A DNA stretch of 64,000 bases from Affinibrenneria salicis (GTDB lineage Bacteria; Pseudomonadota; Gammaproteobacteria; Enterobacterales; Enterobacteriaceae), in NCBI RefSeq assembly GCF_008710095.1, contig NZ_VYKJ01000005.1, forward strand, positions 3,375 through 67,374, read 5' to 3'. Both the position numbers and the translations under genes were made by a program. Position 1 is the stretch's first letter; every line of letters starts with the position of its first letter. Positions 1-9,727 of the stretch are shown piece after piece. The notes beneath the pieces were generated by a model. That model was not told where the DNA came from and ran no database searches. It saw nothing but the letters and a program-made list of their open reading frames with translations.

Positions 1-198
1 ATATTGCCTGAACTGGCGAGACCAGTAATTCGCACTGCCGCACGCTTCCATTACAATACGGGACGGAGGCTGCTGAGCAATGAACGCCATCAGTTTTTCA
101 CGGTTGATCATTTTGTTCGCTTTCTTCCTGCTCTGCGCAGACACGATGTTCACCTGAAAAACTCGCTTTGCCAGATCAATTCCGATAATTTGTTCCAT
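1..198 (-). CDS. IS110-family transposase, N-terminal part (cut by window edge)
   Basis: Read on the minus strand from an ATG at 196-198, the frame stays open for 66 codons to the window edge. The product begins MEQIIGIDLAKRVFQV and contains IVMEACGSANYW, the first Asp (GIDLAK) and the Glu (MEACGSA) of the DEDD RuvC-like catalytic centre of IS110-family transposases. A GAGGTG ribosome-binding site lies just upstream. The open frame on the opposite strand here is only a shadow. Because the gene runs off the window, it cannot be said whether the element is complete. Confidence 0.85.
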   Translation of the reverse strand, partial: MEQIIGIDLAKRVFQVNIVSAQSRKKANKMINREKLMAFIAQQPPSRIVMEACGSANYWSRQFRQY

Positions 199-290
199 GG
201 GACACCTCTTCATGTTGCTGTTGGTTTGCACTTACAGCATGGCTCACTGAGGCCTTTGTGGGGAGGTGTCCATTTCATTAGCGCCTAATA
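1..290 (-). mobile_element. End of an IS110-family insertion sequence
   Basis: The transposase start plus roughly 90 bp of upstream non-coding DNA form one end of the element. The segment at 251-273 (GGCCTTTGTGGGGAGGTGTC and the next bases) resembles the subterminal repeat type seen in the IS1111 branch of IS110. The outer boundary is a guess, since these elements lack ordinary terminal repeats and the other end is outside the window. Confidence 0.4.
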
Positions 291-372
291 GTAGATCACT
301 GAAGGAAACTTAATCCGGTTTGAGCGATCTGATCAATCGCCAAACATCACAAATCACCAACCGGACTGAGTT

Positions 373-1410
373 ATGACGATCATAGCACCCATACCCCGAA
401 ATGAACGACGTCAGATGCAGAAAACCATCCATAAAACACCCGATAAAAATCATGCCCGACGGCTTATCGCCATGCTGATGTTACATCGGGGTGACTCTTT
501 GACCCATATGGCAAAAACTTTATGTGAGGCACGTTCCTCCGTTGGATGATGGCTCCACTGGTTTACCTTCTCCGGCACCGACGGTCTGAAAAGTCTTCAG
601 CCGGGCCGCCAAAAAAGATGGCCAGTGGACGCGATGTTGCGCACGCTTAATTTACTGGTTCAGCGCTCTCCTCAGGACTTCGGGTATTTGCGCTCCCGAT
701 GGAGTACTGAGATGTTAACAATTGAAATTAATAAATTATTTAATTCACCGTTACATCCCGGCTCGCTTCGCCGCTGGTTACCTGGAGCGGGGATTGTCTG
801 ACAAAGAGCCGCTCCGACACTGCATATTCGTGATCCTCACAAAGCGGAAAAAATGGCGGCCATCAATGACGCATTAGAAAAAAATTCAGCCAGCAACCCC
901 GTCTTTTATGAGGATGAGGTGGATATCGATCTGAATCCAAAAATCGGTGCAGACTGGCAGAAAAAGGGGCAGCAAAAACGCGTTCCAGCGCCCGGAAAAA
1001 ATGAAAAGCATTATCTTGCCGGAGCCCTCCATGCCGGAACTGGACGAGTAGATTATGTCAGTGGAACAAGTAAAAACTCAGAACTGTTTATCAGGATGTT
1101 ACGTCATTTAAAAAGCACCTGTCGGAGTGCAAAAACGATCACGTTAATCGTAGATAACTACATCGTTCACAAGAGTAAAAAGACGCTGAAATGGCTGAAG
1201 GAAAACCCTAAATTTATTGTTATTTATCAGCCTGTTTACTCTCCATGGGTGAACAAAATAGAGCTGCTGTGGCTGTCATTGCACGAAACGGTAACGCGCA
1301 ACCACCTCTGCCGGGCAATGTGGCAATTACTGCAAAAGGTCAGGCAATTTATGAAAGCCGTATCGCCTTTTCCCGGTAATCATCATGGATTAACAAAAGT
1401 GGAGCGGTAA
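373..1410 (+). pseudogene. IS630-family transposase, inactivated by two in-frame stops
   Basis: Starting at the ATG at 373, one frame reads MTIIAPIPRNERRQMQKTIH and continues to 1410 with no frameshift, about 345 codons, the usual IS630 length. It is broken by TGA at 547-549 (after ARSSVG, where the family has Arg) and TGA at 799-801 (after GAGIV, where the family has Trp). The helix-turn-helix part lies before the first stop. The DDE catalytic part is intact after the second: YEDEVDIDL, LIVDNYIVHKS and NKIELLW carry the D, D and E. Both stops are consistent with single-base changes. Clear terminal inverted repeats were not found, so the element ends are not defined. Confidence 0.85.
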
Positions 1411-1792
1411 TAGGCGCAGTTATTTAGCAATAGCAGAACATGATACACAGATTCTGAATATGTAATATTGGTCAGGAACGATAAGATCTGGTGCCCGGCA
1501 GCCTGTAACAATATTGGGGAAAGAAGCCAACCTCGTTAATTAAGGATAAAAAACAATCTTAATACAATCGTTGGTAATATAAAAAATATAATCCATCGGA
1601 ATATTTTATTAACACCTATAAATAACATACAAATACCCAACATCATCATTCAAATCGATTTAGAGTTAAACATTATATAAATCAATAAAAAACTCCCAGA
1701 AAAAAGCTTACATTATCTAACAATGATTTTATTGAATTAGTTTCATTAAATAGTTTTAATGGTAAAGCATAACTACTCGCCAGGATTAACTC
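1411..1792. other. AT-rich intergenic stretch
   Basis: This 382-bp gap lies between the IS630 relic and the tailspike-like gene. It becomes strongly AT-rich after about 1530, matching the exopolysaccharide locus. It must hold the promoter of the gene at 1793, but no convincing -35/-10 pair, repeat or small gene could be identified. Confidence 0.4.
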
Positions 1793-4129
1793 ATGCAGAT
1801 ATCAAGAAGAAAAATTTTAAGATGGATTCTACCATCAGCATTTTTAATAAAGCTGTCCACATCCAGTAAAACGATTGCTGCCGAGCAGCCAAATAGTAAC
1901 AAAATTAAAAAAAACCAAGCACCTACCCCAAAAGATATAAAACATATTGAAAACATCCCCACTCTAAATAATATTAATGAGTTAGATGCAAAAACCATTC
2001 AACAAAGCTTCTCTAAAATGTACCCTGAAAATACAATTGGCGCATCTATAAACCTATTAAAATACGCATTATTTGGCAGCCAACCGATCAACTCAAATAC
2101 AATATCGCCATGGGAAAAAAATGAAGAAGTTAAATTTGGCGAAATTAGAATATTTGAAAACCAACCAATAATCCACATCGGAAATAAAACAAAAACAAAA
2201 GAAAAACCAGATAATAATTGGCGACATTGCTCATCGCTCGCTAATGGATATATAACATTAGAACAATTAGGTGGACGTCCAATTCGGGGATTTGACAACT
2301 CTGAATATATAGATAAATTTCATTCATTAGCATTACTTGGTATATGTAATGAACTACGACTTGGGGCTGGCGTTTATGAAACCAAGAAAAGCCATATATT
2401 TACTTGTCCAGTAACAATTCGAGGTATAGGCTCAAACTTCACACAAACCGATCAATACGGTACATCAGCAATATATGATAAACGGGGGCGAAAATCAAAT
2501 GGTTATCTACTAACCTTCGATAATGGGAAACAAGCAACCATTGGTATAAGATTAGACGGTTTTCAAGTATATGGCAATAGATCTGATGAAAACCAAGGAG
2601 TTATGATAAAGGCGTCAGGATGGGCAATCTATGTTGAAAATTTAATGATCCGTAACTTTGGTAAACAGGGTCTCTCTTTCGAGCATGTTAATGATGGAAC
2701 TTATACGGGGTTGCAAATTTTAGCTTGTGGTGGATACATAGATAACACACCGTATTATGCTATTGATATGGACCCATCAGGCCTAACCTCCTGGATAAAT
2801 TTAAGCTCTTTTACACGCCTACACGTTGAACATTGTAGATACGCAATTAAATTAGCAGGTTGGATGTTAACATTCATTGGATGCCATATTGAAACAGGAA
2901 ATTGGAATTCAACTGACAATTTTTCACCAATGATAAATATTGGTCCTGTAGCAAGACCGATTATTTTTGTAGGTTGTCATTTTATTTCTCCAGACTGGGA
3001 AAAATACCTTTCATCAACAAAAAACAACTCAGAAGATATCTTATCTAAAATACCTGGAATGATTGACACAACTTATCCTAAAGAAAAAATTTGGGTAATA
3101 AATGAATATGAAACAAAAATAAAATTTCAGGGATGTAATTTTACAGTATCTGTTGGACGTGCCCGTTTCATTAATTTACCATGGATTTCTATTGATTTAA
3201 TCGACTGTCATTCCACTTCCGGTTCAATGTACAAACATTTATCTCCATTTACATTGGGGGCCCGCAGTATAGTCACGGGAAACACTATAATCATATCGAA
3301 AGTATCCAATAATAAATCCATTTATTCGAACTATGTAAATGATATCTTTTGTTCAGCTATCCATCAAAATAGCTCGTATGGGATTTTTCATGGAAATAAT
3401 ATTATTTGCATTGGGTATACAGGTAAATCTTTGGCAGCAATTACTTCAACAAATCCAGATGATTGCATATACCACAGCAATAAAATAATTGGTTATACGC
3501 ATGAAATGCTAAAAACAATTGGGGGACAAATTTTTAATGGATTAAGGATACGATCATCAGAAAAAACAATAGACATTGCCACAAATTCCCTATTAACATC
3601 ATCAAATAAATTTTGCGTAAGAACTAACCAAGGTTATCAAACTTCGCATTTGGTTTACGATGCATCGCAACCAGAATCATTTACTCTCAGACCTTCTATA
3701 GATAATGGAGCAGCCTATATAGGTAATAGTTCAATCACATGGACATCCGTTTATGTAAAGAGTGGGGTTATTACAACAGCTGACGAGCGGATAAAGAAAG
3801 ATATTACAAAAATCAACGATATAGAAATGAAAGTAGCCAGAGAACTAAAAAACTTTTTATCTAAATTCAAATACAATTCCACATCAGGAATGTCAAACCA
3901 AGAAATGAATAAAATACATTTTGGTATAAGCGCTCAAAATGTCGTAAATGCTTTTAATAAATTCGGTCTTAATGCCATGGATTATGGCATAGTAGTATAC
4001 GACTCATGGGAGAATATCCCTCCCGAGTTAGATGATGAAGGGGAAATAATAACACCAGAAATCAAAGCAGGAAATAAATATTCTATAAGATATGATGAAT
4101 TATTTTGTTTTATTATTTCGTCAATTTAA
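1793..4129 (+). CDS. AmsF/WceF-like exopolysaccharide-modifying protein with tailspike fold and S74-type chaperone domain
   Basis: A 778-residue exported protein. The N-terminus carries a Tat-like motif (SRRKIL, residues 4-9), a hydrophobic stretch and an Ala-rich cleavage region near residue 30. The middle (about 130-640) has the Gly/Asn-rich, short-strand character of a right-handed beta-helix. The C-terminus (about 655-778) resembles the peptidase S74 intramolecular chaperone of phage tailspikes (TADERIKKDITKIND). At the usual Ser-Asp cleavage point this protein has Ala663-Asp664. Exopolysaccharide loci of Erwinia (amsF) and Pantoea stewartii (wceF) carry tailspike-like proteins, so a role in trimming the locus polymer is inferred from family and position. 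An AGGA ribosome-binding site supports the start. It converges with ugd across a shared terminator. Confidence 0.7.
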   Translation: MQISRRKILRWILPSAFLIKLSTSSKTIAAEQPNSNKIKKNQAPTPKDIKHIENIPTLNNINELDAKTIQQSFSKMYPENTIGASINLLKYALFGSQPINSNTISPWEKNEEVKFGEIRIFENQPIIHIGNKTKTKEKPDNNWRHCSSLANGYITLEQLGGRPIRGFDNSEYIDKFHSLALLGICNELRLGAGVYETKKSHIFTCPVTIRGIGSNFTQTDQYGTSAIYDKRGRKSNGYLLTFDNGKQATIGIRLDGFQVYGNRSDENQGVMIKASGWAIYVENLMIRNFGKQGLSFEHVNDGTYTGLQILACGGYIDNTPYYAIDMDPSGLTSWINLSSFTRLHVEHCRYAIKLAGWMLTFIGCHIETGNWNSTDNFSPMINIGPVARPIIFVGCHFISPDWEKYLSSTKNNSEDILSKIPGMIDTTYPKEKIWVINEYETKIKFQGCNFTVSVGRARFINLPWISIDLIDCHSTSGSMYKHLSPFTLGARSIVTGNTIIISKVSNNKSIYSNYVNDIFCSAIHQNSSYGIFHGNNIICIGYTGKSLAAITSTNPDDCIYHSNKIIGYTHEMLKTIGGQIFNGLRIRSSEKTIDIATNSLLTSSNKFCVRTNQGYQTSHLVYDASQPESFTLRPSIDNGAAYIGNSSITWTSVYVKSGVITTADERIKKDITKINDIEMKVARELKNFLSKFKYNSTSGMSNQEMNKIHFGISAQNVVNAFNKFGLNAMDYGIVVYDSWENIPPELDDEGEIITPEIKAGNKYSIRYDELFCFIISSI

Positions 4130-4132
4130 AAA

Positions 4133-4171
4133 AATCAAAAGGCTCATGGAAATTAATGAGCCTTTTTGATT
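4133..4171. terminator. Bidirectional terminator between the tailspike-like gene and ugd
   Basis: A stem AATCAAAAGGCTCAT pairs with ATGAGCCTTTTTGATT (one bulged T) around an 8-nt loop, with A-rich and T-rich flanks. It can stop transcription on both strands, as expected between two convergent genes. Confidence 0.85.
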
Positions 4172-4216
4172 TAAAAAATACCTACATGAAATTTAACTTT
4201 CAAAAAAATATATAAA

Positions 4217-5383
4217 TCAATCCGCACCAAACAAATCCCTAGTATAGACCTTATCAGAGACATCTAATAGTTCCGAGGTCATTCTATTAGATATAATTAT
4301 ATCAACACTTCGTTTAAATTCTTGTAAATCATTTATCACTTTAGAATTAAAAAAATACTTATCCTGCAATACTGGCTCATATACAACAACCTCAATCCCC
4401 TTTGATTTTATTCTCTTCATAACCCCTTGAATAGCCGATGCCCTAAAATTATCTGAGCCGCTTTTCATAACTAATCGAAATACACCAACTACCTTTGGAT
4501 TATGGCTGAGTATTGATTCAGCAATAAAATCTTTACGAGTACGATTGGCATCAACGATCGCTTTAATTAAATTATTTGGCACTTTTGCATAATTTGCAAG
4601 TAACTGTTTTGTATCTTTAGGTAAGCAATACCCTCCATAACCAAATGATGGGTTATTGTAATGTGTTCCAATTCGAGGATCCAATCCCACCCCTTCAATA
4701 ATTTGTTTACTATCCAAACCATGAGCCTGCGCATAACTATCTAATTCATTAAAATAGGCGACGCGCATCGCCAAATAAGTATTTGCAAAAAGTTTTATAG
4801 CTTCTGCTTCCGTAGAATCTGTAAAGAGCACTGGAATATTTTTCTTTATAGCTCCCTGCAATAGCAGGAAAGAAAATTTCTGAGCACGTTCTGAACGCTC
4901 ACCAACAACTATGCGGGAAGGATGAAGATTATCATATAAAGCTTTACCTTCTCGTAAAAACTCCGGAGAAAATATTATATTTTTAGTTTGATAACGTTCA
5001 CATAATTTTTTTGTATAGCCAACAGGTATAGTAGATTTTATAATTATCACCGCATCCGGATTAATAATTAGTACATCTTTAATTACTGACTCCACCGATT
5101 CAGTATTAAAATAATTTGTTTTTGGATCATAATCAGTTGGTGTAGCAACGATAATATATTCAGAGTTTTCATAAGCACTGTATTTATCTGTTGTTGCCTT
5201 AAAGTTGAGTTTTTTATTTTGTAAAAACTCTTGAATTTCTTTATCTACAATAGGTGATTTTTTATCATTAAGAAGTGCTACTTTTTCTTCAACTATATCT
5301 AACGCTACAACTTCATTATGCTGAGCCAATAAAATGGCATTAGACAGGCCAACATAGCCTGTTCCTGCGATTGCTATTTTCAT
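4217..5383 (-). CDS. ugd: UDP-glucose 6-dehydrogenase
   Basis: This 388-residue cytosolic enzyme oxidises UDP-glucose to UDP-glucuronate with NAD+. The N-terminal Rossmann motif is [12 protein letters not shown]. The STIPVGYT segment, FSPEFLREG and the catalytic-Cys motif [10 protein letters not shown] (around residue 250) are all present, and length matches the family. It is the last gene of the exopolysaccharide locus in the direction of transcription, separated from wzx by 163 bp that may hold its own promoter. It implies that the polymer contains glucuronic acid, or that UDP-GlcA feeds another pathway such as lipid A modification. Confidence 0.93.
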   Translation of the reverse strand: MKIAIAGTGYVGLSNAILLAQHNEVVALDIVEEKVALLNDKKSPIVDKEIQEFLQNKKLNFKATTDKYSAYENSEYIIVATPTDYDPKTNYFNTESVESVIKDVLIINPDAVIIIKSTIPVGYTKKLCERYQTKNIIFSPEFLREGKALYDNLHPSRIVVGERSERAQKFSFLLLQGAIKKNIPVLFTDSTEAEAIKLFANTYLAMRVAYFNELDSYAQAHGLDSKQIIEGVGLDPRIGTHYNNPSFGYGGYCLPKDTKQLLANYAKVPNNLIKAIVDANRTRKDFIAESILSHNPKVVGVFRLVMKSGSDNFRASAIQGVMKRIKSKGIEVVVYEPVLQDKYFFNSKVINDLQEFKRSVDIIISNRMTSELLDVSDKVYTRDLFGAD

Positions 5384-5546
5384 TTTTTTACCGTTAACAT
5401 ATCAAATAATAAAGATTAAAAATTCGGCACATATACGAACTCTATCGATTAAATCGTTAAAGTCATTTTATATGCCATCCGAAATTAGTGATTAAAAAAT
5501 CTGCAACTCCTAAAATATAACTAATTTTTAATTTTCCATAGAGAAA

Positions 5547-6779
5547 TCAGAATATTTTTTTCATCTTAAGAAAAATATAAAAACTTAACAATACTAAAGT
5601 TTCTGTAATTAAAACTGACCAGGCACTACCCAGAACGCCAAACCAGTGAATTAATGGAAATATTATGATTAAATTAAACACGCCCCAAAATAGGGTTAAT
5701 AGAGAAAACTGTTTTTTAAATCCATGGGTAATCATGGTCTGAACACCCAATATATTGCACACTGCGGAAACAAATGGGATTATGCATAAACATCTTAATA
5801 TTATTATTATTACTTCATTCTCATAACCTGTGATTATATAAATGATGTACGGCGACAAAACAAAGACAGATACAGACATTAAAGAAAAAATAATAGCAAC
5901 TATTTTTATCGACTTCATTATTAGCTTTTTCGCATCATAATAATTACTAACATACAAGCTATTAATACGTGGAAACAGCGATTGAGAAATAGGATTAAAC
6001 AGGCCCTGCATTGCATTTCTGACAGTGTTAGCTATATTATAATATGCAACGCTCTCGGTCCCCAGAACAACACCAACGATTAAAGTAGGAAGAGATGTAT
6101 ATAAATTAACAGAAAGCACAGATATAAAAAAAGCGACGCTATCTTTTATTAGAATCACTGTATCCTGCAAACAGAAGTAAATATGTCCAACCCATTTCTT
6201 ATTAAAAGAATAGATTAATACAAGCATAGCCGTTAACAATGAAATGCTACTTTGCATAAGAGCCGCAACATATATATCGCCAGGACCTTTCACCAAAATA
6301 AATATAAAAATAATTGAAGCAATTCTTGATATCAAAGAAGATATTGAAATTATTTTCATTTCTTCTTTTCCCTGGAAAAGCCAAACAGGCAATATTATCC
6401 CCCCCAGTATTTGAGGAGAAAACATTATTATAATAAAAAAAACACTTCTAATTTCATTAATAAAAAAGCCCAAAACCCAAAAAATAAAAATAGCGACTAT
6501 CATTAAGAAAAACTTTGCCCAAATAGTAGTCCAGAAAATTTTAGTTATTTTCGTCTTATCCTCTTGGTTTCTTGCAATTTCTTGAGTTGATGAAAAATTA
6601 AAACCAAAGTCGGAAATTAATGTCAAATATTGAACAATTACCTGACAAAAAATAAAAAGACCATATTTTTCAGTTCCTAAAGTTCTAACCAAATAGGGGA
6701 ATACAATTAATGGAAGGATATAAGTACTACCCTGAAGGATAGTCAGATGAAAGATATTATTTAAAAGTTTAGACTTCAT
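5547..6779 (-). CDS. wzx: Wzx-type oligosaccharide flippase
   Basis: This is a 410-residue, very hydrophobic protein with about twelve predicted membrane segments and the N-terminal pattern LTILQGSTYILPLIVFPYLV typical of polysaccharide-synthesis flippases (MOP superfamily). It is inferred to flip the undecaprenyl-linked repeat unit across the inner membrane. The ATG at 6779 is preferred over a GTG three codons upstream. It lies between a glycosyltransferase and ugd, and is the only flippase in the locus, so it pairs with the Wzy at 16464-17639. Confidence 0.88.
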   Translation of the reverse strand: MKSKLLNNIFHLTILQGSTYILPLIVFPYLVRTLGTEKYGLFIFCQVIVQYLTLISDFGFNFSSTQEIARNQEDKTKITKIFWTTIWAKFFLMIVAIFIFWVLGFFINEIRSVFFIIIMFSPQILGGIILPVWLFQGKEEMKIISISSLISRIASIIFIFILVKGPGDIYVAALMQSSISLLTAMLVLIYSFNKKWVGHIYFCLQDTVILIKDSVAFFISVLSVNLYTSLPTLIVGVVLGTESVAYYNIANTVRNAMQGLFNPISQSLFPRINSLYVSNYYDAKKLIMKSIKIVAIIFSLMSVSVFVLSPYIIYIITGYENEVIIIILRCLCIIPFVSAVCNILGVQTMITHGFKKQFSLLTLFWGVFNLIIIFPLIHWFGVLGSAWSVLITETLVLLSFYIFLKMKKIF

Positions 6780-6809
6780 ATCAACCACTTAAGAAAGGGA
6801 TAATAAAAA

Positions 6810-7733
6810 TTATCGAGACAGAAAAAACAGAATATATTCTTTAATTCTATCTAACCTATTTGATGTATACCTTGCAGAAATAGTCGAATTAAAATAACAC
6901 AAAAAAACAATTTTACCAAAAAACCACAACCAATCATTCAAAAAAACCACCGAGGTCATTTTTTTTATTTCTTTTTTCTTTTTACATCTTAGATAAAGAA
7001 TTTTGGTTTCTTCATATGAATAATATGGCTTTCTTTTTTTCAAGAAAAACAATCTAAATAAACGCTTAGAGAGATTGACATTATTCCCGCCTTGTTTTAT
7101 AGATAAATTTCCTCCATGGATTCGATAATGAAAAAGTATTTCTTTTAAATAAGTAATACCATTACAGTTAACCGCTACATTGATAATCCATTTATCATGA
7201 TTGTATCCAGAATCTATTATTGGTAAGATATTCGTCTTTAAAGAAGAATCAAACAAGCAAGAACAACCCAGAACAAATGAATTTAAAAAAGAAATATTGT
7301 GTATATTTTTATTTTTCGAGTCAACCCCATGTAATTTATTAACAAAACCAACGGGTCTATCAATAGAATGTCCATCTTTATCGATAAAATCGAAATCACT
7401 GTAAATAAGAGAATTATCACCAATATTTGAAACTAACCTTTCCAGTTTGTTTTTTTTCCATAGATCATCTTGATCGCACAGGGCAATATAGTCCCCATGA
7501 CAAAGTGAAATAGCATGTTGAAATGAACCTGAACATCCTATATTTCTTTTATTCTGAACTAACCTAATACGACTATCTTGGAAAGATCTTATCAAAGATA
7601 TGGTATTATCTGTTGAACAATCGTCAACAATTATAACTTCAATATTCTGAATGGTTTGCTCAAGAATAGAGTTTATTTGTTTTTTTATATATTCACCACC
7701 ATTATAAGTGGCCATAGCTACTGAAATTAACAT
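6810..7733 (-). CDS. Family 2 glycosyltransferase
   Basis: A 307-residue GT-A enzyme. The N-terminus SVAMATYNGGEYIKKQI, the VIIVDDCSTDNT nucleotide-sugar motif and CDQDDLWKK are classic GT2 elements. It is predicted to add one sugar to the undecaprenyl-linked repeat unit on the cytosolic face of the inner membrane. The C-terminal 80 residues are Lys-rich with a hydrophobic patch (WLWFFGKIVFLCYF), likely for membrane association. A GGAG site sits 5 nt before the ATG. Donor and acceptor cannot be read from sequence; rhamnose is plausible given rmlBACD in the same operon. Confidence 0.85.
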   Translation of the reverse strand: MLISVAMATYNGGEYIKKQINSILEQTIQNIEVIIVDDCSTDNTISLIRSFQDSRIRLVQNKRNIGCSGSFQHAISLCHGDYIALCDQDDLWKKNKLERLVSNIGDNSLIYSDFDFIDKDGHSIDRPVGFVNKLHGVDSKNKNIHNISFLNSFVLGCSCLFDSSLKTNILPIIDSGYNHDKWIINVAVNCNGITYLKEILFHYRIHGGNLSIKQGGNNVNLSKRLFRLFFLKKRKPYYSYEETKILYLRCKKKKEIKKMTSVVFLNDWLWFFGKIVFLCYFNSTISARYTSNRLDRIKEYILFFLSR

Positions 7734-7862
7734 TCTTACTCCAAGAGAAAACAGGTAAGATAATTTTATTCAATAAATCTCAAAAAACATTACTGCGATA
7801 TCAACTATAAAAAATGCAAAAAAATTTCATTCACAAAAAAAACACAACAATCGAGTGACACG

Positions 7863-8717
7863 CTAACACCTCGGATGCTTACCATTTAAAAATGCTTTTA
7901 ATATAACCAAAGTATTTTTCAAATTAAACCCGTAAATTTCATTTATCAAACACCGGAGAAGAATATAATATGATTTAATGCTAGGGTATTGACGCGCAGT
8001 TATAGCAACATCCAATATTCTTTCGATATGCCTAAATGCATTTTTAGAAGATGCGCCTTCCAACCTTGATAATGAATGCTTCAAAACCGAAGTGGACCTC
8101 ATTTCAATATTCTCACCCATAGAATTTAATTTATATATTCGCCTAAAAAAACTAAAATCCACACCGTATAAAGCAAAATTCTCATCAAACAAAGTCATAT
8201 TATATTTACAGAACTTATCTACTAATTTCTTTTTAATAATCAACCCTGAACCAATAGATATTGTTGATGTTGAATCAAGATTGCCATCACCACTAATAAT
8301 CCTCCCTGAAGATACCGGGTAGTATATTTCCCCATCAAATGAAGACTTTATTTTAGGTAATTCAACATCTATATCATCATGGCTATTCATTGCAAGAAAG
8401 AAAGAATTGGTCATCTCAGTATCATCATCCAAAATAACGTACTGGTTTACGTGCTTATTACTTTGAATAAATTCATTATAAATACTGCTTAGTGGTTTAT
8501 TCTCTAAACAGTTTACTGACTCCACCTTATTGAAAATTTCTTTTAATAAATACAGGCGGTGGTCATTTTCAAAGCGAATCTCTTTGGGACCATTATTATG
8601 AATAAGTATACTTGAATTAGGAAACTCATGTTCTAATAACATATTCAACGTGGTTGATTCACCTGGTAACTTGTTATATAACACAACCAAAATAGCATTT
8701 GATTCATTTACAACCAC
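7863..8717 (-). CDS. Glycosyltransferase, GT2-like (GTG start)
   Basis: This 284-residue protein has NAILVVLYNKLPGEST at its start, YVILDDDTEMT as a likely metal/nucleotide-sugar DxD region, and SGLIIKKKLVDKF followed by YGVDFSFFRRI, a layout seen in GT2 rhamnosyltransferase-like enzymes. It should extend the repeat unit. The start is GTG at 8715-8717, supported by a GAGG site 8-9 nt upstream; the nearby ATGs are out of frame. A 164-bp gap separates it from rmlD upstream, unusually long for this operon. Confidence 0.7.
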   Translation of the reverse strand: MVVNESNAILVVLYNKLPGESTTLNMLLEHEFPNSSILIHNNGPKEIRFENDHRLYLLKEIFNKVESVNCLENKPLSSIYNEFIQSNKHVNQYVILDDDTEMTNSFFLAMNSHDDIDVELPKIKSSFDGEIYYPVSSGRIISGDGNLDSTSTISIGSGLIIKKKLVDKFCKYNMTLFDENFALYGVDFSFFRRIYKLNSMGENIEMRSTSVLKHSLSRLEGASSKNAFRHIERILDVAITARQYPSIKSYYILLRCLINEIYGFNLKNTLVILKAFLNGKHPRC

Positions 8718-8881
8718 ACTGTCAACCTCATTTATAAAAAGTAGACGAAATCCCCATAAAAATAATAAAGCGAATTACGACAATCATTCCCAGAAAAAAA
8801 TCAATATTTTATACTATCTATTATTCCCCACTGAGAAGACTTATCTTAAAAACAAGAAAGTTCTCAGGGAGGTCTAAAAAA

Positions 8882-9727
8882 TCACAAAAAAACATTTAAA
8901 GCCAATTTCCAATCAGATAAAATGACTTCATATTTTTTTATTTTCTCACAAGAAAGAACGGAATATCCCGGTCGTTTTGCTGGAGTTATATACTGTTCGG
9001 TAAGAATAGGATTTAAACGTGGTATTTTATCTAATAGTCGCTTAGTCTCAGCATATTTAAAGATTTCTAACGCGAACTCATACCATGACACTTCAATATT
9101 ACCACAATAATGATAAATCCCTGCATCAGCATTTTTATTTATTAACTGAACAATCGCATTAGCGATATCACCAGCATACGTAGGGCAACCAAGCTGATCA
9201 GAAACAATACCTAATTCATCACGATCTTTAGCCAAACGAAGCATGGTCTTGACAAAATTATTTCCATACTCACTAAATACCCATGCGGTACGTATAATAA
9301 TCGCATCAGGTAAGATATGGGAAACAGCGATTTCACCTTCCAGCTTAGTTTTTCCATAAACGCCTAACGGATTCGTTTTATCAGTCTCTACATAAGGAAC
9401 CGTTGCTGTACCATCAAAAACATAATCCGTAGATACATGAACCAAGCGAGCACCGACCGATTCAGCAGCCAGAGCCAAATTTTGCGGACCAACTTTATTC
9501 ACTAAATCTGCTAGTTCTGGTTCACTTTCTGCTTTATCTACAGCAGTGTAGGCAGCCGCGTTCACAATAACATTAGGTTGGAACTTTTTTACTGCTGCGA
9601 GAACTTTTTCCCGACTGGTAATATCAAGCTTATCACTATCTGTTGCCCATACCAGCCATTCGGCGGGTAGGCGATCCTGAAAACAACGGCCAAGCTGGCC
9701 ATTCGAACCTGTCAATAAAATTTTCAT
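8882..9727 (-). CDS. rmlD: dTDP-4-dehydrorhamnose reductase
   Basis: This enzyme catalyses the last step of dTDP-L-rhamnose synthesis, NAD(P)H-dependent reduction of dTDP-6-deoxy-L-lyxo-4-hexulose. The 281 residues begin ILLTGSNGQLGRCFQ (Rossmann Gly motif); VNAAAYTAVDKAE, STDYVFDG and the catalytic YGKTK are present. It is slightly shorter than E. coli RmlD (299 aa), the difference being at the C-terminus. Its ATG overlaps the rmlC stop (ATGA), so the two are translationally coupled. Confidence 0.95.
   Translation of the reverse strand: MKILLTGSNGQLGRCFQDRLPAEWLVWATDSDKLDITSREKVLAAVKKFQPNVIVNAAAYTAVDKAESEPELADLVNKVGPQNLALAAESVGARLVHVSTDYVFDGTATVPYVETDKTNPLGVYGKTKLEGEIAVSHILPDAIIIRTAWVFSEYGNNFVKTMLRLAKDRDELGIVSDQLGCPTYAGDIANAIVQLINKNADAGIYHYCGNIEVSWYEFALEIFKYAETKRLLDKIPRLNPILTEQYITPAKRPGYSVLSCEKIKKYEVILSDWKLALNVFL

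Noticed and set aside
1..1450. Complete IS boundaries with terminal inverted repeats
   Set aside because: Only a 7-8 bp match (GCGCCTA) could be found flanking the IS630 relic, which is too short to call ends.
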